Part shown: piece by piece, positions 60,041-64,000 of the stretch
Position numbering within the stretch: the stretch's first letter is position 1
How the letters are laid out: the number at the start of each line of letters is the position of its first letter
From: Anthoceros angustus
Lineage: Eukaryota > Streptophyta > Anthocerotopsida > Anthocerotales > Anthocerotaceae
Direction: 5' to 3'
NCBI GenBank assembly: GCA_010909165.1
Contig: VJWM01000107.1
Location: 248,001 to 312,000, forward strand
Length of the DNA: 64,000 bases
The notes under the pieces: model-generated
The model's input: only the letters and a program-made list of their open reading frames with translations
What the model was told of the DNA's origin: nothing
Database searches by the model: none
Position numbers and translations under genes: made by a program

Positions 60041-60655
60041 CTCTAGCAGCCCTTACAGGTTATGGAGCTCACGTAGGGCTAGGGCCAGCGCTAGCTCCAG
60101 CCTCAACAATATCTTTCAGAGCATACTTGGAGGTGCCAGTGGAAACCGCAGCAACTTAGGAGCATATCTAAGGGTGCTGGCGGCCAAGAAAGGAGCTAAC
60201 GTAGTAAGCTTGGGGGTGCTAGCAGGCAAGAAGGCAGTTGACGAAGCATACACATGGGTGTTAGTGGCTTGGAAAGTTGATACCAGAGGATATGAGGCGG
60301 CGGTGGAGGCCGAAAAAGTTGATCATGAAGCATACAAAGGGGTGGTGGTGGCTACAAAAGTTGTTTACAAGACATCCAAGGGGCACAGGCAGCCGTGAAA
60401 GCTACTTACGAAGCATATTTGGGGGTGAGCTGGCCTGACACAGGCCACATACATGAAGGGGCGGAGCGGTGAAAGCTACTTACGCAGTGCTACAAAAGTG
60501 CCTTGACATCTACTTACAAAGCATCTAGGGGAGCGCTGGAGGATTTGATACCAGCTTACGGAGCATACGAGAGGGCACTCAGAGCCTTGACAACAGCTCT
60601 CTAAGTATACGTGGAAGTGTGGGAGGCCTTGTCAAGAGCTTACAGAGATTGTGGA
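60041..60655 (+). pseudogene. Decayed ORF of helical repeats, array 2
   Basis: A related, more decayed array. The longest open piece (60174-60398) encodes VDEAYTWVLVAWKVDTRGYE, AEKVDHEAYKGVVVATKVVY. Around it GCTTACGGAGCATACGAGAG and GCTACTTACGAAGCATATTT phrases recur in all frames. The A-Y-x-x-Y/V-x-V pattern matches array 1 but the units are diverged and interrupted. It looks like a duplicate of the first array. Confidence 0.42.
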
Positions 60656-60719
60656 AGTTATTTGCTCTAGATAGGGAAACAAAAGCATTTACAACTATAC
60701 CCTACTAGAAAAGGGCACC

Positions 60720-61290
60720 CTATGTTACAGTCGACGTTGCAATTTTTTGTTACACTTCCACATTGCAACATGTTTTGGAGGCTTGGTATTAAGTTTGTTA
60801 GTTCTGTCCCCGTTTGGTGCAGCCATCTTAACACGAACCTGGCACTCTCTCTTCCCACCTCACCCTTCTAGGTACACCCCCTCTCTCACAAGCATTGTTA
60901 ATAATTTCCCACCGCCTTGTTAGCTATGTTGCAATTTTATGTAACACTTCCAACTTGCAACATGTTTTGATGGCTTGGTGTTAAGTTGGTCCATTTTTTC
61001 TCTTCCTTCTCCCACCATCCTAACATAATGCTTGGTCTCTCACTTCGTGTACCACTTCAAAATTGCAACACTCTTTGGTGGCTTGGTGTTCAGGGTGTCA
61101 ATTTCTTATCCACCTTCTCACCCCATCTTAACACAATGCTTGGTCTCTCTCCTCTCACCTCACCCTGCTAGTTATTGCTCCCCTTATCACACCCTTTTTA
61201 TACTCTTTCACTTCTCCTCCTCCATCATGATTGTGAGAAGGACCTCCCCTATCACAACCATTTTATACTCTTCCTCTTCCTCTTGCAACA
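60720..61290. repeat. Degenerate tandem repeat of 120-200 bp, three copies
   Basis: Copies start with GTTGCAATTTTATGTAACAC-like sequence at about 60735, 60928 and 61050. Each continues with CTTGCAACATGTTTTGATGG, CTTGGTGTTAAG and later ACAATGCTTGGTCTCTC. Sub-repeats (CCCCTATCACAACC...TTTTATACTC) follow near 61190-61270. Confidence 0.75.
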
Positions 61291-62480
61291 TGATTGTAAC
61301 AAGGACCTCTCTCTCCCAGCTGTCCTTCCCTTCCTATTTTACCTCCTTTGCATATCCTTTGTATACATATATATGTATATAGGCTTCAAGACATAAGTAT
61401 GTGTAAGTATGTGTACATATATATGTACACATCCATCCGTTATACTTATATTATATTAGTGTACTTATATGTGCCTCCTTTGTATATATACGCACGATAT
61501 AGGCTTCAAGACTTGTTTATATAGTAATATGTATGTGCTAACCCTTACGTCACTCTCATACCTTGCATATATAAGTGTTTGATTTTATTGACAAATTAAT
61601 TGGAATTTTTGGAGCTCAAGCATCCTCTATCCTTTCAAAGATTAGTGGCTTTGTTGCCACCGATGCAATTGGCTTTATCTACAAACATGTACGCCTTCCA
61701 AGTGATATGGCCATATGCCTTGCGACGCCACTTGGTGACTCTTCATACCAACACCATTGTTTTCGTGGTTCCTCCACAACTTCCTAGACCTATCCAGGCC
61801 TCAATCACCACTTTCACGGCGAAGGACCCTCAGAATGCTAGGCTACAAAGGTGGGAATACCAATTCCATCCGCTTTTGTTGCCGATTGACCATCACCGTC
61901 CACCCACGCATCGGCGACTCCACACCGCAAGAAAATGGCTCAACATTCACATTCCCTCCACAAACGGCCCACCGCCACTTTGTTGGATTGCATTCGCATG
62001 CGCCCGCATTCTCTCATCCATCCAGTTCCCCACCATCTCCAAAGGCTCCCGCCTCCCACATCCGTGTTCCCCACCATCTCTCAGCCCCGCCTCCCACATC
62101 CGTGTTCCCCACCATCTACGTTGCCTCCAAAGATCACTTGACGGTGATGCCCCCCTGTTTGCCACCTTTCCTCCATCTTCCTTCTCTCCACTAGTATCTA
62201 TGCCTTCCTTCCTGACATGGCCTTCACCTTCCACCAGCTTTCCCTTCCCCTTCTTCCCTGCAGTCATGCACACACATCACTTAGAGCTCACATCCTACAA
62301 ACACCATAATATTCATACCGGCGGAATAATGTAAGCCGGTTATGAAAAAATTGCCACCGCTTGGTACTTTTCATACAGTTACTAATTCACGACAAACGCG
62401 GCTCTTCGAAAGCACCTGCGCCTGTGCCAAGCAATCATTCAGATTGGGATTTCAATTTTGTCTCCAAGTTGTTTGAAATG
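61291..62480. other. Gene-free with short palindromes and direct repeats
   Basis: A perfect 20-bp palindrome GTGTACATATATATGTACAC at 61411-61430, a direct repeat ATAGGCTTCAAGAC at about 61379 and 61499, and three copies of CCACATCCGTGTTCCCCACC-type sequence between 62030 and 62120. A 244-codon plus frame (61600-62334) has low-complexity Pro/His/Ser composition and is not accepted as a gene. Confidence 0.4.
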
Positions 62481-62897
62481 AGGGTGCTAAGGTGTGGATG
62501 TCAAAACGCAATGCTCGCTTATAAGTAGAGTACGTCAGACATATATTCAAAATAGGCCTCATGGCCGACACATAACAACTTAGTACTGGAAGATCCGGGA
62601 TGACAAGAACTCCAAAGATACCTACTACATACAAAGGTACAGAATAATAAAATGTTTTGGCCACCTAAGGAAGTTCAGGTCCAAGATTCAATCGCACACA
62701 AAACCGGCTACACTATCGGAACTAAGGTCACGTTTCTAAGACGCTTTTGTCCGCCTCTCAAAGTGTCAACATCCATCATCGCCGGGCGCCATCATCTTCC
62801 TTCCCGTCAACTTCAGAGGTTGAGTACCATATAGCGTCCAGTGTCTGTTGCTCCTCATCGAGAGGGTCTCCAGTCCTTTCTTTCATTCTCTTCGACC

Positions 62898-63700
62898 CTA
62901 GGGGCACAATTTGAGCCTTCCCAATATCCTTCTCGCCACGCAAACCTCCTTGGCCTGAATTGAGATGGACCTCGACGATGCGGCTCGTGTGTCGCCTCCT
63001 CCTCCGCATCCGGCAAGATTCATCCATGTACATGTTGTGGAATGAATTCTGCACATGCATCCAATATCCATTCCCCTTCCTTGGAGAATGTCTTGATAAG
63101 CTTCATCATCAAACCTAAAGGCCGTAGGGTAGGGGCAGACAACAAGTTTGTCAAGTGAATGGTATACCAGCTTTTTCACAACAGTATGGTGGGCAATCAT
63201 CGACCGACCATCATTGAAAGTGCCCTGCAAAGCATTAGGTAACATGACAGCCCGCTGCAACTCAGAGCTTTTCTTCAGACCCCAACCGACAATGACATAC
63301 TCCACCGTATCGAACCCACCCTTGTCGTTGTTGACATTTGTCTTGTCCCACACAAATGAAACAAGTCCACGCCTCTGGCACCACTTCCGCATAGGCTCCA
63401 CACAATATGTGAATCTTCCACACCATGCATTATGATCATCCCGAAATCCTCGCATTCGTTAAGTATTGGAAGGAATGCAAAACATTACCCACTTGCCAAG
63501 CATCAAACCTTCCATCCTTAGGGCCCTTGTCGAATCCACGTGGGACATCCATCACAAGCAAAAGTACCTCCTCTTCCTCACAAAACCTCGCATATCCCGG
63601 ACATCTCGAGCATGAATCGACATCGCACTTTTTCTCCGATCAGGATGTTGAATTGCAACCGCCCTCTTCTATGTCCCTATCTGCGAGCTCCGTTGCTCAT
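62898..63700 (-). pseudogene. Broken ORF, possibly methyltransferase-like, transposon-borne
   Basis: A 185-codon minus frame (63455-62898) reads FTYCVEPMRKWCQRRGLVSF, VWDKTNVNNDKGGFDTVEYV, IVGWGLKKSSELQRAVMLPN, VVKKLVYHSLDKLVVCPYPT. Upstream, in another frame across a break near 63450, is LLVMDVPRGFDKGPKDGRFD then AWQVGNVLHSFQYLTNARIS. The order (a D-x-P-x-G-F-like motif, a beta-alpha segment, then WxKTN and VEYxxVGW) resembles DNA N6-adenine methyltransferases, with the DPPY-type motif altered. This is a tentative fold guess. The reading frame is broken, so it is likely a decayed mobile-element gene. Confidence 0.35.
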
Positions 63701-63814
63701 CCTTCAAGCCCTTCCATGTGTTGACCTCATAAATAAAAGCTGAAAGTTTTCGTGGTACTTGTGAGGACTTCAATGTCTTTTGTTGCTGCACAAAAGCAGG
63801 TTGTTTGTCGATAT

Positions 63815-63965
63815 TAATGGGAGAGGGACTTCACGGCATGCCCTCCCGCAATAGGCCTCGGGTTCGATCCGGGGGTAAGGGCGGCATGCGGCCCTCCTCG
63901 GGCTACCTCAAGATACGCACACAGGCATCGGCGCCCCAGCGAATATGGAAAATCGGGCGTGGGAA
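63815..63965 (+). mobile_element. tRNA-related SINE candidate
   Basis: A perfect pol III B box GGTTCGATCC lies at 63862-63871, preceded about 40-50 bp upstream by GGGAGAGGGACTTCACGGCA (weak A-box position) and flanked by GC-rich sequence with duplicated GGCATGC / GGCATGCGG and CCCTCC / CCCTCCTCGGGC phrases. The cloverleaf is not complete, so it is not a tRNA gene. The 3' end runs toward an A-rich stretch at 63975. Boundaries are uncertain. Confidence 0.45.
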
Positions 63966-64000
63966 GGAGGAAGGAAGAACAGATAATATTTTAAGCGGTG

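Noticed and set aside
61600-62334. 244-codon plus frame
   Set aside because: Low-complexity Pro/His/Ser composition with short internal repeats, no domain, embedded in repeat-rich DNA.
63815-63965. Functional tRNA gene at the B box
   Set aside because: No matching acceptor stem or anticodon arm could be drawn around GGTTCGATCC.

Overview
The window is nuclear DNA of a land plant. Genes are split by GT-AG introns of mostly 75-150 bp, several products carry organelle-targeting leaders, and there are two long PLS-class PPR genes plus plant genes such as PSAD, lycopene beta-cyclase, ISA3, CYCT1 and an FPF1-like gene. The compact introns, a lycopene beta-cyclase with seven introns and repeat-rich gene-poor blocks suggest a seed-free plant (lycophyte, fern or bryophyte grade). 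That placement is inference; no ribosomal or organellar marker is present.

Layout. 1-13.9 kb is gene-dense: lycopene beta-cyclase (+), an unknown protein with 62-residue tandem repeats (-), acyl-CoA-binding protein (+), DNA polymerase lambda (-), an E-type PPR protein (-), an M50B-like membrane peptidase (+) and a PLAC8/CNR-type protein (-). 13.9-19.5 kb is mostly repeats: a 73-bp tandem array, a decayed Copia element and a short 5S-rRNA-like retroposon. 19.5-24.3 kb holds PSAD (+), a DYW-type PPR gene (-) and, divergent from it, a bacterial-looking peroxiredoxin-family gene (+). 24.3-30.3 kb is repeats and a LINE fragment. 30.4-52.2 kb is the second gene-rich block: isoamylase ISA3 (-), cyclin T (+), ethanolamine-phosphate cytidylyltransferase (-), an XRI1-like gene (-), an FPF1-like gene (-) and a PhoD-like phosphatase (-). 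52.2-64 kb is gene-poor: minisatellites, a second 5S-like retroposon, an inverted tandem array built from the same retroposon, decayed arrays encoding 14-residue helical repeats, a broken methyltransferase-like ORF and a tRNA-related SINE candidate.

The genes are ordinary housekeeping and organelle-maintenance genes with no shared pathway. Themes are plastid function (LCYB, PSAD, ISA3), organelle RNA editing (two PPRs), lipid handling (ACBP, PECT) and DNA repair (Pol lambda, XRI1). Several pairs share short divergent promoters: PPR/M50B, DYW-PPR/peroxiredoxin and ISA3/CYCT1. The most unusual material is the 5S-like retroposon family with its tandem derivative, the 14-residue repeat arrays, the bacterial-type peroxiredoxin, and a long hairpin near 43.2 kb.
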